Part shown: positions 11,121 through 22,150 of the stretch, piece by piece | Layout: every line of letters begins with the position of its first letter | Position numbering within the stretch: position 1 is the stretch's first letter | Assembly (NCBI GenBank): GCA_004519485.1 | Contig: CP038119.1 | Coordinates: 62,001-126,000, forward strand | Source: Nannochloropsis oceanica | Taxonomy: Eukaryota > Sar > Eustigmatophyceae > Eustigmatales > Monodopsidaceae | Direction: 5' to 3' | Length of the DNA stretch: 64,000 bases | The notes under the pieces: generated by a model | What the model was told of the DNA's origin: nothing | Databases searched by the model: none | What the model saw: only the letters and a program-made list of their open reading frames with translations | Made by a program: the position numbers and the translations under genes

Positions 11121-12703
11121 ATGCAGGGCCTGTTGACCTACCTTGACGAGGAGGAGGAGGAAGTCGGGGTAGAGGAGGGCAAAAAGGGTCATCTTTGGAG
11201 TTCCAGAAAGGAAGAGGGAGTCCGCCTGGAAGCGAACGAGGAGACGGAGCGGTCGGGACTGCACTCTCTTGCCTCCTTTCCTACTCTTGCCGCTTTCTCT
11301 CCTACCCTCCCTCAACTGTCTCTCCCTCCGGCTCCACCCCCTTTTCCGGTTGCCTATACAAGCAAGGATACCACTGTCAGGCCTCGTCGGGTGGGAAAAA
11401 AGTCAAGAAAGCGGCCACGGGATGGGAATGGAGGAGGGGGAGGAGGGAGGGGTGTGAGATGGGCTGATGCAGCATTATTGGAGGAAATTTTTCCATTCTT
11501 CACGGACCAACCAGTGGGTAGGTAAAGGAAGGGAAGGCGGCAGGAGGAGAGGAAGGAAAGATGAGGGAAATGCCGTGCAGCCAGGCGAAGCTGCGCATTG
11601 CTCCAGCGAGTACTTCTCATCCCTCATTGGACACATCACCTCTTCCATTCTCTTCCCTCATGACCCCCCCTTCCCTTTTAGACCCCACCGCTCCTCCTAT
11701 CGGAATGACACCCTCTGCATCCTCTTCCCGATCCTACTCCTTCTCAAGCGACATGGAGGAAGACGAGGAGGCGGCTTCATCCTCTATGCATGGCCCAACA
11801 TCCACAGGTCGCCCTTCCCTCTCCCATTCCTCTTCCTCCTCATCGAGCAACGGAGGAGGCGGCTTGAAGCACGCATCCTGGGAGACGGTAGTTGTGACCC
11901 GGAAGAAGAAAAACAAACCTTTGGTCTCCCTACCCCTCATGGAGGGAAAGTGGGCGAATTCTCCTCCTTCCTCTTCCTCGGAGGCAGAGACACCCGCAGC
12001 AGCTGCAGCAGGAAAGGGCAAGCTGTATGATCCTGCTGGGTTTGAATTTTTCTGTGACGCGTGTCACTATACGTTGGTGGAAGGGGAAGTAAGGTACGTG
12101 TGGATGCGGTGGGGCCCAAAAAAGGGAGAGGGGGATTGGACATAGTTGGGGCTTCGATCTTGTCTCTGTGGCTTTATTACTCCGTTGCCTTTCTGCCCTT
12201 CTTGCCTATCACTTCTATTATGCATTGTATATTATGCTCTTTATTTGTGCTAACTATCTTTACCACCCCTTTTCCACTTGTCGCTTCCGCCCTTCCTCCC
12301 GTCTCTTTCTCTCTCTCCCCCTCCCTCCTCCTCTTCTTTTATCCCCTTCTTGCTCCCCAGGTACGAATGCCAAGTATGTCCAAACGAGTTCTGCCTGTGC
12401 CGCTCATGCTTTGCTTCTCCGTCTTCCTCCTCTTCTTCGTCTTCAGCTATTTCTCACCCTCACCCTTGTGTGGCAAACACGCGGACGTACCACATTTCTT
12501 TCCTCGTCAAGGACAAGAGGGACGGTGGAAGGGAGGAGGAAGATGGGGACAATAACGGGCACGATGAAGAGCAGAAAAGAGCTAAGGATGCACAGGAAGA
12601 GAAACAAGAGGAGGAAGAAGAAGAGGAGGAGGATATAGGTCCTCTGTTGGGGTCAGGGGGAGGGCCACGATTTGGTGGACTTACATATGCAGGCTCGTTG
12701 TGA
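11121..12703 (+). CDS. ZZ-type zinc-finger protein
   Basis: Exons 11121-11521, 11581-12093 and 12361-12703 give 418 residues; the first intron is only 59 nt. A ZZ-like zinc finger spans the last junction: FFCDACHYTLVEGEVR in exon 2, then YECQVCPNEFCLCRSC in exon 3, followed by His/Cys pairs after a Ser run (SHPHPC, then a His in TYHISF). ZZ domains bind two zinc ions and usually read protein N-termini or histone tails. The rest is low-complexity: acidic and Pro-rich at the N-terminus, Ser-rich in the middle, and a long Glu run before the C-terminus. The start is uncertain; a 5' exon may be missing. The intron before the last exon begins GTACG and the exon after it also begins GTACG. Confidence 0.7.
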
Positions 12704-13318
12704 GGGAGGAGAGATGGAGATTCTAACTGTAGCTTCTTCGCACGTTATGCATTGCTGCCTTTTGATTGTCATATCTTTGCTTCTTCTCGTTGTTGTTGCC
12801 GAATAGATTTCGTTTGTTTGTCTTACATCTTTTTAGTGTCCCCTCTGGGAAGGCTGTTTATGGCGCATGCAGAAGCAGGCCGACATTGTCGTGAAGAGCA
12901 TCGTATCTCCCAGGGTAAGGTGCTTTGGTCTTGTGCACTCTTTTGCAATCGAGGCTTGTGTGGCCCTGTCACCCTCTTGCCTGATTGATTTATCGATTGA
13001 TTGACTGGTAAATTTATTGATTGCAAACCTCCTCATAACCCTTTTACCCATTTTCAAAAAATCAAAAAAAAATCAAAGAGGAGTACGTAACCTAACAGGT
13101 AAGTCTACCTGCCCCACCCGTCCCTGTGCATGCACATGCATGTTCAGATTTTTCAATTTTCGGTAGTACATGCGGCAAAAAGGTCAATCGAAAGCAAGCT
13201 AGGCCTCTATGCTTCACCAAAATGAACATCCCCAACTGACCACTTTCTCCTCCCCAGCCCTTTGCAAACACACACAAGGCCCGCTCCGTCCATGTGGCCA
13301 CAACTACGCCAACAAATT
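12704..13318. other. Spacer upstream of the lipase
   Basis: This stretch contains a sequence that looks like a 5' untranslated intron: AACAG|GTAAGT near 13099 and a pyrimidine-rich CCCCAG ending at 13257. If real, it lies just ahead of the lipase start. I see no other gene here. Confidence 0.4.
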
Positions 13319-14845
13319 ATGCTGCATATTCCGTTCTTTGTCGTTGTCTTCGATACCGCTGCCTTTGCATCCTCTCGAATGGTGCGGGGGAAATCTAATC
13401 CTTCCGCTGACACCACGCCAATCACCGTCCCTGCGATCAGCACTGCCGCTGCGACTGACAAGCTCCTCCTACTTAATGACCTGTCGCTTGAGCAGGCCTA
13501 TCTACACCACTCGAGTATGGGAGCAGTCCCGGGTGCAGTAGGGGGGTCATCGTCTTTAGCCCAGCAAGCCGCCCGTCTCGCTGCGGGTTCCTACTCAGGC
13601 ACAACGGGACAGGCCCTTGGTGGCTGGCGAGTGCAAGCCACGTACCAAAATATTAATTCTGTGGCCGTCATCTCAACGAGGCCCGGCGCAGACAGTGAAA
13701 AGCAGACCTGTGCCTTGGCTTTTCGGGGAAGTGACGACCGCCTAGATTGGAGGAATGATTATATGGCTCGACCATTTCCTATGCTGCTGTGCGGTGAAGA
13801 GGAGGAAGACAAGGAACGTTTCTTTTTGGATATACGTACGACACGTGCAGACAATGCGGAAGATGGATCACAATACACGGAAGAAAGTAGAAGACGACGT
13901 GGCCAACGCTGGCAACAGACATCATCACTAGTAGGCGGCCAGCAAAGAATGGAGACCGGGAACAGCACCAACGAGAATGAAAGCAGAAGAAGCAATAGCA
14001 GCAGTGAACAGATCAACGGCGGCGCATCCACTCTAGTAAACCTACGACAGCGTTGCCCCCGTCTTCTTAGCCTCCACGTGCTTCATTACGGCTTTTACCA
14101 ATCCTTCCGCCTGCTAAGCAGCGGCACCACCCTCGCCCAGGACTGGGGGAGGTACTTTCGGAACGGGACGTGCGACCCTGACATCTCCATTATCACGGGT
14201 CATAGCCTTGGAGGTGCTTTCACGATATATGCCTCGATTTTGGGCTGGCCAGGAGTGCCTATTACCTTTGCAGCCCCGAGGGCTGTGATCAATGGCTCGT
14301 GCCCCACAACTGCAGGAAGAGGGGCTAGAACTACGACCACCACTATGGTGGAGAGGAGTACGGATGAAGACGTACCTATTACGCGTATCTACCTCACCGA
14401 TGATCCGGTCCCGGCCACGCTTCCTGTGAATGATGCCGTACGTCTGGGGATCGGAGGTTCTTGGGTCCACTGCGGCTGTGCATTGGCGTTACAGCCGTCC
14501 GTGACCGCTGGGGAGGAGGAAGGAGAGGGGGGAAAAGGAAAGCAGGAATTTTTTGCGGCTAAGGCCATGGGCTGTGGTTCGAATGAGCCCTTGCGAGAGG
14601 CAACGCTGCTCCCATCTCTGCCATCCCTGCCTGTATCGGTGGCATTGCCCTCCCTAGGTCAAAATCGTGGATGGGGAGACGAGGAAGAAGTGGAAGCAGC
14701 AGATGCGAATCCTCTACTGCCAGGCGGTTTGTTAGCCCCTGAAGAGTTGAAGAGACATGTACACACACGATACGTCCGAGCGATGGATGAAGCGTGCCAA
14801 GGACCATTGGATAGTATGCGGTGTTTGTTCGATCACGAAGTATGA
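13319..14845 (+). CDS. Class 3 (fungal-type) lipase, secreted
   Basis: An intronless frame of 508 residues from ATG 13319; an in-frame ATG at 13292 would add nine residues. The first 19 residues are hydrophobic and look like a signal peptide. The nucleophile elbow is IITGHSLGGAF (G-x-S-x-G) in the middle of the protein. A likely catalytic Asp sits in YLTDDPVPATLP and a likely His in SWVHCGCAL, in the family order Ser-Asp-His. An upstream ALAFRGSDDRLDWRNDY block matches the FRGT-type oxyanion region of class 3 lipases. A roughly 80-residue polar, low-complexity insert follows it. The enzyme probably hydrolyses acylglycerols or phospholipids in the secretory route, but substrate is not readable from sequence. 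Confidence 0.88.
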   Translation: MLHIPFFVVVFDTAAFASSRMVRGKSNPSADTTPITVPAISTAAATDKLLLLNDLSLEQAYLHHSSMGAVPGAVGGSSSLAQQAARLAAGSYSGTTGQALGGWRVQATYQNINSVAVISTRPGADSEKQTCALAFRGSDDRLDWRNDYMARPFPMLLCGEEEEDKERFFLDIRTTRADNAEDGSQYTEESRRRRGQRWQQTSSLVGGQQRMETGNSTNENESRRSNSSSEQINGGASTLVNLRQRCPRLLSLHVLHYGFYQSFRLLSSGTTLAQDWGRYFRNGTCDPDISIITGHSLGGAFTIYASILGWPGVPITFAAPRAVINGSCPTTAGRGARTTTTTMVERSTDEDVPITRIYLTDDPVPATLPVNDAVRLGIGGSWVHCGCALALQPSVTAGEEEGEGGKGKQEFFAAKAMGCGSNEPLREATLLPSLPSLPVSVALPSLGQNRGWGDEEEVEAADANPLLPGGLLAPEELKRHVHTRYVRAMDEACQGPLDSMRCLFDHEV

Positions 14846-15334
14846 AATGGAGAGACGCGCAACGAAAATGAGAAATTACTGAAAAAGTGAGTTCTATGTC
14901 GCTTGCTTGAGTAGTTGAAGTTTTCTTGTGTTGCTTGAGTCCCATCTCTATGTTTTGCCCTATTCATGTTACAATTAATAATATATGCCAGAAAAGGACG
15001 CTGATGTCGAAAAAGCAGGGCATGAACTGACTTAACAATTATTGGTGATCCTCCGACTCTTTGCCTTGGAAATCAAAATATGTACCGATATTTTGGTTGC
15101 TCGAAATTCAAAATGCAATAGGTAAGCCGCAACGAAGCCAGTCGAGTGTGCCATGAGGTTGACGAGGAGTTTAAATGTATTCTTCGTCTGTATCCTGACA
15201 ATTAAAAGCAATTTAAATGTATTCAGTGAATGGCAATTTCTTCGAGCCTCACGCTACGCATCTCCATTGTTTCATTTACTTTTTCGTCATTCTTTTTTTC
15301 AATCATGTACTCTCATTACAGTCTGTATTCTGCC
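14846..15334. other. Convergent spacer between lipase and FAM133-like gene
   Basis: AT-richer than both genes; it must contain both 3' untranslated regions. I see no open frame with protein-like pattern. Confidence 0.5.
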
Positions 15335-16462
15335 TCAGTCACTTTCGCTGTCGGTCGCTTCCTTGCGGCCTCTCAAGAAGGAAGAAAGCTGCACAGGGCC
15401 TGAGCTGTCAGACGCTTCAGAGTCGGAGGAAGAGGACGACGATGAGGAAGAAGAGGAGGAGGAGGAGTCCCGTCGGCGCTGCCTCTTCTTCTTTTTGCTC
15501 TTTTTTTTGTCGTCTCTGGCACTGCCATCCCTACCACTTCTTTCTTCCTCCCCCGACGAAGAAGTCTTGTCCTTGTCATCTCCACTGCCGCGTTCGCCCT
15601 TATTCCCTCTGACTTTCTCCGTCTCCTTCTCCTTCTCCCCATTTTCTCCGTCAAGCTTCTCTCGTCCCTCCTCTTCATCCATTCCTTCATTCTCCTCCTC
15701 CAAAGACGACGATGACCGTCTTCGCTTTTTAAGCGGCCTTTTCTTGTCTTCCTTCTTGTGTTTCCTCTTTTTATTGTCCTTCTTCCGACTATCCTTCTTC
15801 CTCTTCTTCTTCTTGCTATCTTTCTTGCTGCTGCTCCTCTTCTTCTTCTTCTCCCCCTTTTCGTCCACCTTCTCCCCACGGTTCTGTGCCAATCTACGGG
15901 CTCGCTCCGCATCCAGCTGTGCCCTGTACTCAATCATCTTCCGGTCATCTGCTCCTGTCTGTGTTATTGTCGGGTAGTGTGGAAGGAGTTAAGTTGAACA
16001 AAAAGTAAAAACTCATGACTTTACAGACCAACTCTCCTCTCCTCTTCTCTCCCTCTCTCCCCTATCACGTACCAGATCAAGCTTATCGGCCTTGGCCTTT
16101 TTGTAATCCTCCCACGTCGGTCGATTCGGGTCATTAATACTATCATGAATTGTCCTCTGTCCCAACCCCGCTTCCATCCGTAGCAACGTATCAAACGCCG
16201 CGGAGGGAGGAGGTGCTCCAATCATCACGCCTGGAATAGCTTTTCCCCCTCCGTCTTTCCCTCCAGCTGCGGCGGTGGCTTGTTGTTGCTTTTTGAAGGC
16301 GAGCTCGCGCTCGTAGCGTTGGTCGTCTAGGTGTCTATCAGCCACCAGGTCTTTTTTAAAGCCACACCCGGTTCCGTCCGAGGATAGGGCACGCAGCTCC
16401 CGTTCCCGCTCCTTCCGCGAGAGTTTCTTTTTATGTTTATCGTCGGTTAGGGCGTCAGCCAT
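15335..16462 (-). CDS. FAM133-like Lys/Ser-rich nuclear protein
   Basis: Exon 1 is 16462-16073 and exon 2 is 15958-15335 (337 residues); donor CTG|GTACGT and acceptor CACAG join in phase 0. The block TIHDSINDPNRPTWEDYKK, followed by YRAQLDAERARRL, resembles the conserved region of animal FAM133 proteins (TIQDYLNRPRPTWEEVK followed by a helical segment). As in FAM133, the C-terminal half is Lys/Arg-rich with Ser and acidic runs, typical of splicing-associated nuclear proteins. The N-terminus carries a Lys/Arg-rich helix (KHKKKLSRKERERELRAL). Function is unknown; nuclear localisation is inferred from the basic tracts. Confidence 0.65.
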
Positions 16463-19086
16463 GGTTGTTGATAAAGGAAGATGTGAAGGGCCAGGCGAGA
16501 AGGGGAGTTACGGGAGGCTTCGAGAATAGGTGAGGGGGGGGAGGTCGACGATGCCTCGCGGGATAATATCTGCTTCGCAGCTGCCTTTGGCTGCTCCTCT
16601 ACTGCGTGCTGGTCGAATCCTTGACTGTGTGGACGTGAGTTTTGTAAAAAAGGAGGTGTGGCGTGAGTGCGCTGCGAGATACGCATTTCAGGAGAAATGA
16701 GGGCAGAGGCTAGCTAGCAACCGTTGCATTTACTTTTTCCCCCCCTTCCCCCACACGCGCATGCGCTATCCCGTAGCTGGAAAGCCCTTTCCTTGATGTA
16801 CCTAAATATTTGTGTATGCCAAGCGAACCAATGTGTCACTCAGCACATGAGACGATAAGGGCAGGCGGTGAGGCAAAAGCCGGGTACCCTGCCGCATGCC
16901 CTCAGGGAAGGCCTGGAGTGACTCCGAGGGAATCGCTGAACTCATCCAAGTTCAGGACCTGTGTTCGAAATCAGGGGATCGACAGAGAAAATAATCGAGG
17001 AGAACCAAAGTATCAAGTAGCGCTGCGCTGGAAAGCCATCGGAAAATCAATGCCTATCACAGATAATTAGAATTTGCGTCGAAAACACAATTGTGATCCT
17101 GAATGGCTTAGCATCAATTGTGCCGGACTCCCTCGTGGCATCAGTCGATTCCGCTGCTCGAATCCTTGGTGTCAGCCCCATGGACACTCTGGTTCCGGTC
17201 GAGTCCATGGCATCTGTTGAGGGGGGCGAAGTAATTTTGACAAGCATCCATCACTCGAAGCTCAAATACACTACAACGAGGGAAAAGTAGTGTGCAGCAT
17301 GAACACTACGCGAAAGTGCTTCATCAAGGAAATTGTCGATTACCCGGAAACCATCCGTGGCTTATTTTGATGCTCTTCATATGATAGAGGTAGATACCAT
17401 CATGCTCGTGGCAAAGTACGTAATGGTGATTAAAATCCACAAAAAATGAAAAGAACAAACAGGGATGGAGTATGATTTTTGCGAGCAGGTGGCGCGGGGG
17501 AAGCGGAAAAATGGATCGAGCTAAAGCCATTTTCCCCTACTACTTAGGACATTCATGGTGATGTTCATCGCTATAGCTTGAACATATCACAGCTTGTGAC
17601 GGAAGTAAGGCCATGTGCGGGAGGTTGCGGATGACGAAGAAACTCCAAATCAGTGCTGGTCTGTAATTGGTGAAGAAGAGGCACGTCTTATATGTGAACG
17701 GAGTAAGGCGCAAGTAGTGATTATCTGTATTACCGCAAGCATACCGGTGAATCAAGCTCTACAGAGAATTGATTTCTGTTGAAGATCTGAATGATCAGGG
17801 CCAGTAAGTATGTACATCAAGGAAGGTGGAGAAAGCTGCATTGGCAGGCATCATGAAGTAGTAGCAAATAAACTTGTTGAGCAAAATAGAAGCAGTGATA
17901 TATACGTTCTTGAAGTCCTTTTCGTTCTCTTTTTTCCTACAGCCTGAGAGGTGGGTAGGGTAAAAAATCTGCCACAAACCACCCACACCAGGAGAGAAAG
18001 GCGGAGGAGGAGGTGGAGGAGGAAGGGGAAGAGTCTTCAAGCGTTGTCATGTTGCTTTCTGTCTTGTTGCGTGTAGTATGGGTGTGGCCTGACAAGAGGC
18101 CGTGTAATCAAGCTGTGGAAGCACTGGCGGCCTGAACATGCGGATGAAAGGGGGAGGATTCAGGCCGTGAAATGAGGCCGTGAAATGTTTTCGCGGAATA
18201 ATTTGACGGCGGAAGATAAACACGCCTCCCTCCTGCCGTTTCAACCCCCTTGCTTATTCGAAGAATCCTCTTTTGCCGATGTGCGTCTAATGAGGAAGGA
18301 GAAAGCAATAGAAAGAGAGAGGTGGAAGGGCTCTCACAAATGTCGACCCGAAGGGGCAAAAATCATGGGAAAGTACAACCTTTAGCATTTTCCTCGTGCA
18401 GGTTTATGGAGGTTTCAGTTTCAGTCAAGAAAAGTAACTGCTCTCGACTGTATGTTGCGACTGTGTCAAGAAGGGTTGAAATTGAAAGGCTTACCAGGAC
18501 ATTCCACATGGCCTTAAAATCTAAGCTTTGTGTCCACAGGTGCCGCTCTGCTCTCCTTGCTATTTCCTCTTGTCCTCCCATTCCTCTACACACGGACATC
18601 ACAAAACTTTCACAAGATGGACATTTTTAAGTGCAAGAGATGTCCTTGACAACGAGTGAGAGCAGGCACTTGTACCGGCCAGGCGTGTTATTTGTCGAAG
18701 ATGGAGGTATAGAGAGGAGGTGAACCAATCAATGGGAGCGACTATCGCTGGCACAGGAGCATCACCATGGCCGTGTGCCTTACGGGCATGGGCCTTGGCT
18801 CTGGCACGTAAGCCTGGCAAGAGACGCGTACTATCAAAGCACATTCAACGCGAGACCCTATGTATCACTGCACAGTACGAGCCATGCAGCCACATAACCG
18901 ATCACACCAGCGACTGTCACCAAATTCTATCATTATCGTTCAAGCAAAAGGCGTGTCTGTTTTCAGCATCTGTCACCAGTTGCGTCCCTTCCGATGCATC
19001 GAAGGCCCAAAACGATCTTTTGATGGCTCTCCCACATAAAATCACCACAGGAAAAGTGCTGGACTCATTGAAGACAAGGGTGGCTC
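16463..19086. other. Gene-poor 2.6-kb stretch, start of a tract-free island
   Basis: No confident gene. Short frames on both strands lack similarity I recognise. The GGGA/TCCC tracts common elsewhere are absent. A segment at about 17340-17450 resembles one at 32830-32920 (see repeat entries). An open frame at 18720-19109 overlaps the start of the RffC-RffA gene in another frame; it could be an upstream exon or chance. Confidence 0.5.
17340..17450 (-). repeat. Dispersed repeat copy A
   Basis: Read on the minus strand, about 90-110 bp align with 32830-32920 on the plus strand at roughly three quarters identity by eye. Both contain TTTTAATCACCATTA near the start and TATCATAT near the end. Both can be read as NHHY, then CHxH, then YH. 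Its class is unknown. Confidence 0.6.
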
Positions 19087-21093
19087 ATGTTGAAGAGTTC
19101 ATTGCCTGATGACTGGGTACACCTCCCCTTTGATACATCAGCCCTCGGCGTGCGCACAGCTCTTTTGAAGAGTACAATTGAATTCTCACAGCTGCGCAAA
19201 GTCATCAACACTTGTGCAAAGCAAGGCCTGGAATTGCTGTACTGGACTCCTGATTCAGATGTTGGGACTGTAATTCATAACCAAGAATGGTTCACAGGCT
19301 ATGGCGTGGCCAAGGGAGTCGAGTTCAAGCTGCCGCTGGCAAACCGTCACAGCGGCTCCACTTCACAGATCCCTTTAGAAATGAGTCCTGATTTCTTCGT
19401 AGAGCCACTAGCTTCCATTGAGGAGGAAGATTTCTACGATCTCGTGGATTTGGCCCTCATCGCTGGGCATCATTCTCGGTTTCGCCTGGACCCAGCACTG
19501 ACTCACGCCCAATTTAAGAGCCTATACAAGGCATGGTTGCAAAATTCCGTGACTAGGCAGGTAGCTGACCAGATTTTTGTGGCCCGTCGCAAGGAAGATG
19601 GCAAGGCTACGGGATTCATCACCGTCAAGCTTGCTGTCGACAGAAATAGCGCTTCCATAGGCCTTTTGGGTGTCTCACCCTCATGCCAGCGTCAAGGATT
19701 AGGGGCAGCCTTGATTTCCGCGGCTTGCGAATTTACCCAGAGCGCAGACATCCCGCAAATCACTGTCCGGACGCAGGAAGATAATCATATGGCCATAAAC
19801 TTCTACGGTGCTCAAGGCTTTATGCCCCATGATAACGGCCCGAAAACCACTTATCACATCTGGCTCACGCACCGCGTTATAGACCGAGTACAATATAATG
19901 TCCCGTACCTCACTGGCGATGAAGGAAAGGAAGTGTCGCGCCTCATCAATTCTCAAAGACTGGACAGTTTGGGTAGATATACTGTCGCGTGCGAACACTG
20001 GCTGGAGACGAATCTAGGATGCTCAAAGGCATTGCTAACCTTGTCTGCCACCGCTGCCCTGGAGCAAGCAATATTGCTTTGTAAAATTGGCCCTGGCGAT
20101 GAGGTCATCATGCCATCCTTCACCTTTGTGTCCACAGCCAATGCTGTGGCCTTACGCATGGCCACGCCGGTTTTCATAGACGTTGGGGATGACTTGAACA
20201 TGGACATCGCTGCAGTATCAGAGGCTGTGACTTCCAAGACGAAAGCAATTATGGTGGTTCACTACGGGGGAAACGCTTGCGATATGGACAACATCATGCA
20301 CTTGGCAAAGGAAAAGGAATTATATGTCATTGAAGATGCTGCGCAAGCATTCCTCAGCAAGTACAAGGGCCGTTGCCTTGGTACAATTGGTCACTTGGGA
20401 TGTTTGTCATTCCATTACACAAAAAATACGGTGTGCGGAGAAGGTGGGGCTCTACTCGTGAATGACCCTCGTTTCCATTCCCCAGCAGCAATAATCCGAG
20501 AAAAAGGCACTAATCGTGCAGACTTCATGCTCGGCAGCGTGAGCAAGTACGAATGGATGTCCTTGGGTTCTTCTTACGTACCGTCGGAATTATGCTCCGC
20601 GTTTCTTCTACCACAGCTCTTGGATGCAAACGAATCCGCTTATCGACGGAAGAGAGTCTGCGATGCCTACAGGGTATTATTGGCACCCTTGGCCGCGCGC
20701 GGCTGTTTTCGATTTCTAAAGGTCCTGAGCGACCGGAATGGGGCTGCTATGCTGGCCGATACATGTGGAAATGGGCACTTGTTTCCCATTATTTTCCCCT
20801 CGACGGACAGTAGGAAGATGGCCCAGACGGCCATGACCACCAAAAATGTACAATGCCTGACGCATTTTGTTCCCTTGCACCTTTCCCAAGGTGGCATGAA
20901 ATATGGAAAAGTGTGGCCGCATGCCTCTCTTGAAAGTACGATAACTGCATCGGCTTGTCTATTACGCCTTCCGGTATGGCCTGGAATGCGATTTGGACAT
21001 ATCCAGTACGTCGTCCAGGTTCTGTACGAACACTTTGGCGAAGATTGTCCTTCCGTGACCACCGCTATGCATCTCTTCATGCCCACTACCTAG
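19087..21093 (+). CDS. RffC-RffA (WecD-WecE) fusion: dTDP-Fuc4N N-acetyltransferase + transaminase
   Basis: A single intronless frame of 668 residues. Residues 1-85 match the N-terminal domain of bacterial RffC. Residues about 95-265 are a GNAT acetyltransferase with HSRFRLDP, IGLLGVSPSCQRQGLG (acetyl-CoA loop Q-x-x-G-x-G) and VRTQEDNHMAINFY. Residues about 270-655 are a DegT/DnrJ/EryC1 aminotransferase with GDEVIMPSFTFVSTANA, VIEDAAQAF and SFHYTKN, where Lys446 is the expected PLP Schiff-base lysine. REKGTNRADF and GSSYVPSEL also match WecE. In enterobacteria these are separate adjacent genes of the enterobacterial common antigen cluster: the transaminase makes dTDP-4-amino-4,6-dideoxygalactose and the acetyltransferase makes dTDP-Fuc4NAc. 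One polypeptide would do both steps. No targeting peptide is seen. An in-frame stop at 19069 limits the 5' end. Confidence 0.95.
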   Translation: MLKSSLPDDWVHLPFDTSALGVRTALLKSTIEFSQLRKVINTCAKQGLELLYWTPDSDVGTVIHNQEWFTGYGVAKGVEFKLPLANRHSGSTSQIPLEMSPDFFVEPLASIEEEDFYDLVDLALIAGHHSRFRLDPALTHAQFKSLYKAWLQNSVTRQVADQIFVARRKEDGKATGFITVKLAVDRNSASIGLLGVSPSCQRQGLGAALISAACEFTQSADIPQITVRTQEDNHMAINFYGAQGFMPHDNGPKTTYHIWLTHRVIDRVQYNVPYLTGDEGKEVSRLINSQRLDSLGRYTVACEHWLETNLGCSKALLTLSATAALEQAILLCKIGPGDEVIMPSFTFVSTANAVALRMATPVFIDVGDDLNMDIAAVSEAVTSKTKAIMVVHYGGNACDMDNIMHLAKEKELYVIEDAAQAFLSKYKGRCLGTIGHLGCLSFHYTKNTVCGEGGALLVNDPRFHSPAAIIREKGTNRADFMLGSVSKYEWMSLGSSYVPSELCSAFLLPQLLDANESAYRRKRVCDAYRVLLAPLAARGCFRFLKVLSDRNGAAMLADTCGNGHLFPIIFPSTDSRKMAQTAMTTKNVQCLTHFVPLHLSQGGMKYGKVWPHASLESTITASACLLRLPVWPGMRFGHIQYVVQVLYEHFGEDCPSVTTAMHLFMPTT

Positions 21094-22150
21094 AATGCAA
21101 CATGTGACGTACGACAACGACTTTTGTGGGGCGGACTCATTATTAGGGCTTTTTTTGCTATAGATTTATTTGTCCACAAGCTGGCGTTTCAAATAAAATG
21201 AAATTACATAAATGAAATGAAACTATATATATATATGTATATGTATGTATATATATATATACACACACATATATAGTAATAGAGCTTTTTGTTTTTAGAT
21301 ACATGGTCTGTCGTATTCTCAGGGCTTACTCACTTCGCCAACATCACCCAAATGCACGTCCACTGATCTACATGTATCTTCGCACTAAGGGTTTGGAAGG
21401 TATCGTTGTATCACACGCAAAATCTACAACTAGGGCGGATGGATGATATACAAGTGAGAGATCATTTGAATGAAAGGTTGTGGAAGAAGTTTAAAAGAAA
21501 AAAATGCCAGGAAGATACATTTGTTATGTCATCATTCTAGTTCTATTTTAAGGGAACCGCAGTACTCCTCCTCCCTGCTGCCTCGCTTCATTATTAGCGG
21601 TTTGACCTTCTCCAACACGGTGCATGATTCTGTCGTCTCGTCTCGCCTTTATGAGGGTCACTATTGACAAGAGATTGAACGCCCAAACACCGGCTTTGTT
21701 TAAACTGACGAGAATATTTCTTCAATCATTTCTCACCTTTGTTCTGTTTTGTATACTGTGTGACTATGCTTTCAGGTTTGTAATCAAAGAGCAAAGACAG
21801 GCCAAGGCCAAGACGCTGCACCACGCCTGTTCCTCGACGCTTTATACCTATTATCAGTACTCTTTCTTATTGTTCTTATATCTCATCGTAGTATCACAAC
21901 GCTCGTCGCATTTGTATGCCAATATATACACATACATGCACGCACGTTCGTAATTTTATATTTTATTTTGAATTCTTGAAGCATCCTTACCCTTTCTCCC
22001 TTCTCTCTTTTCTCCCCTCCTGCTCCCCAAAATCTTGAATCTCCCCTCTTCTTGAATCTTTTTTGAATCTTTTTTGTGTGTGTGTGCCCTCGCCCCTGCA
22101 CAAGAAACACACGGCTATATGTTAGGCGCCAAGTCTTCGTTCACGCTTCT
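21094..22150. other. Convergent spacer between the fusion gene and ABCG gene
   Basis: AT-rich DNA with TA/TATG repeats around 21223-21276. A 109-codon plus-strand frame at 21624-21953 has a hydrophobic stretch but poor codon pattern. I support no gene here. Confidence 0.5.
21223..21276. repeat. TA-rich dinucleotide repeat
   Basis: Alternating TA, TATG and CA units about 150-180 bp downstream of the RffC-RffA stop. Confidence 0.8.

Noticed and set aside
14565-14600. GGTTCGAATG, another T-arm-like match
   Set aside because: It lies inside the lipase coding frame and lacks any cloverleaf partner.
16955-16985. A TTCGAAATC element that could be a tRNA T-arm
   Set aside because: The flanks do not form a stem and no acceptor or anticodon arm could be drawn.
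18720-19109. 129-codon frame overlapping the start of the RffC-RffA gene
   Set aside because: It is in another frame and shows no similarity to either enzyme; a 5' extension of the fusion through it would need an intron I cannot find.
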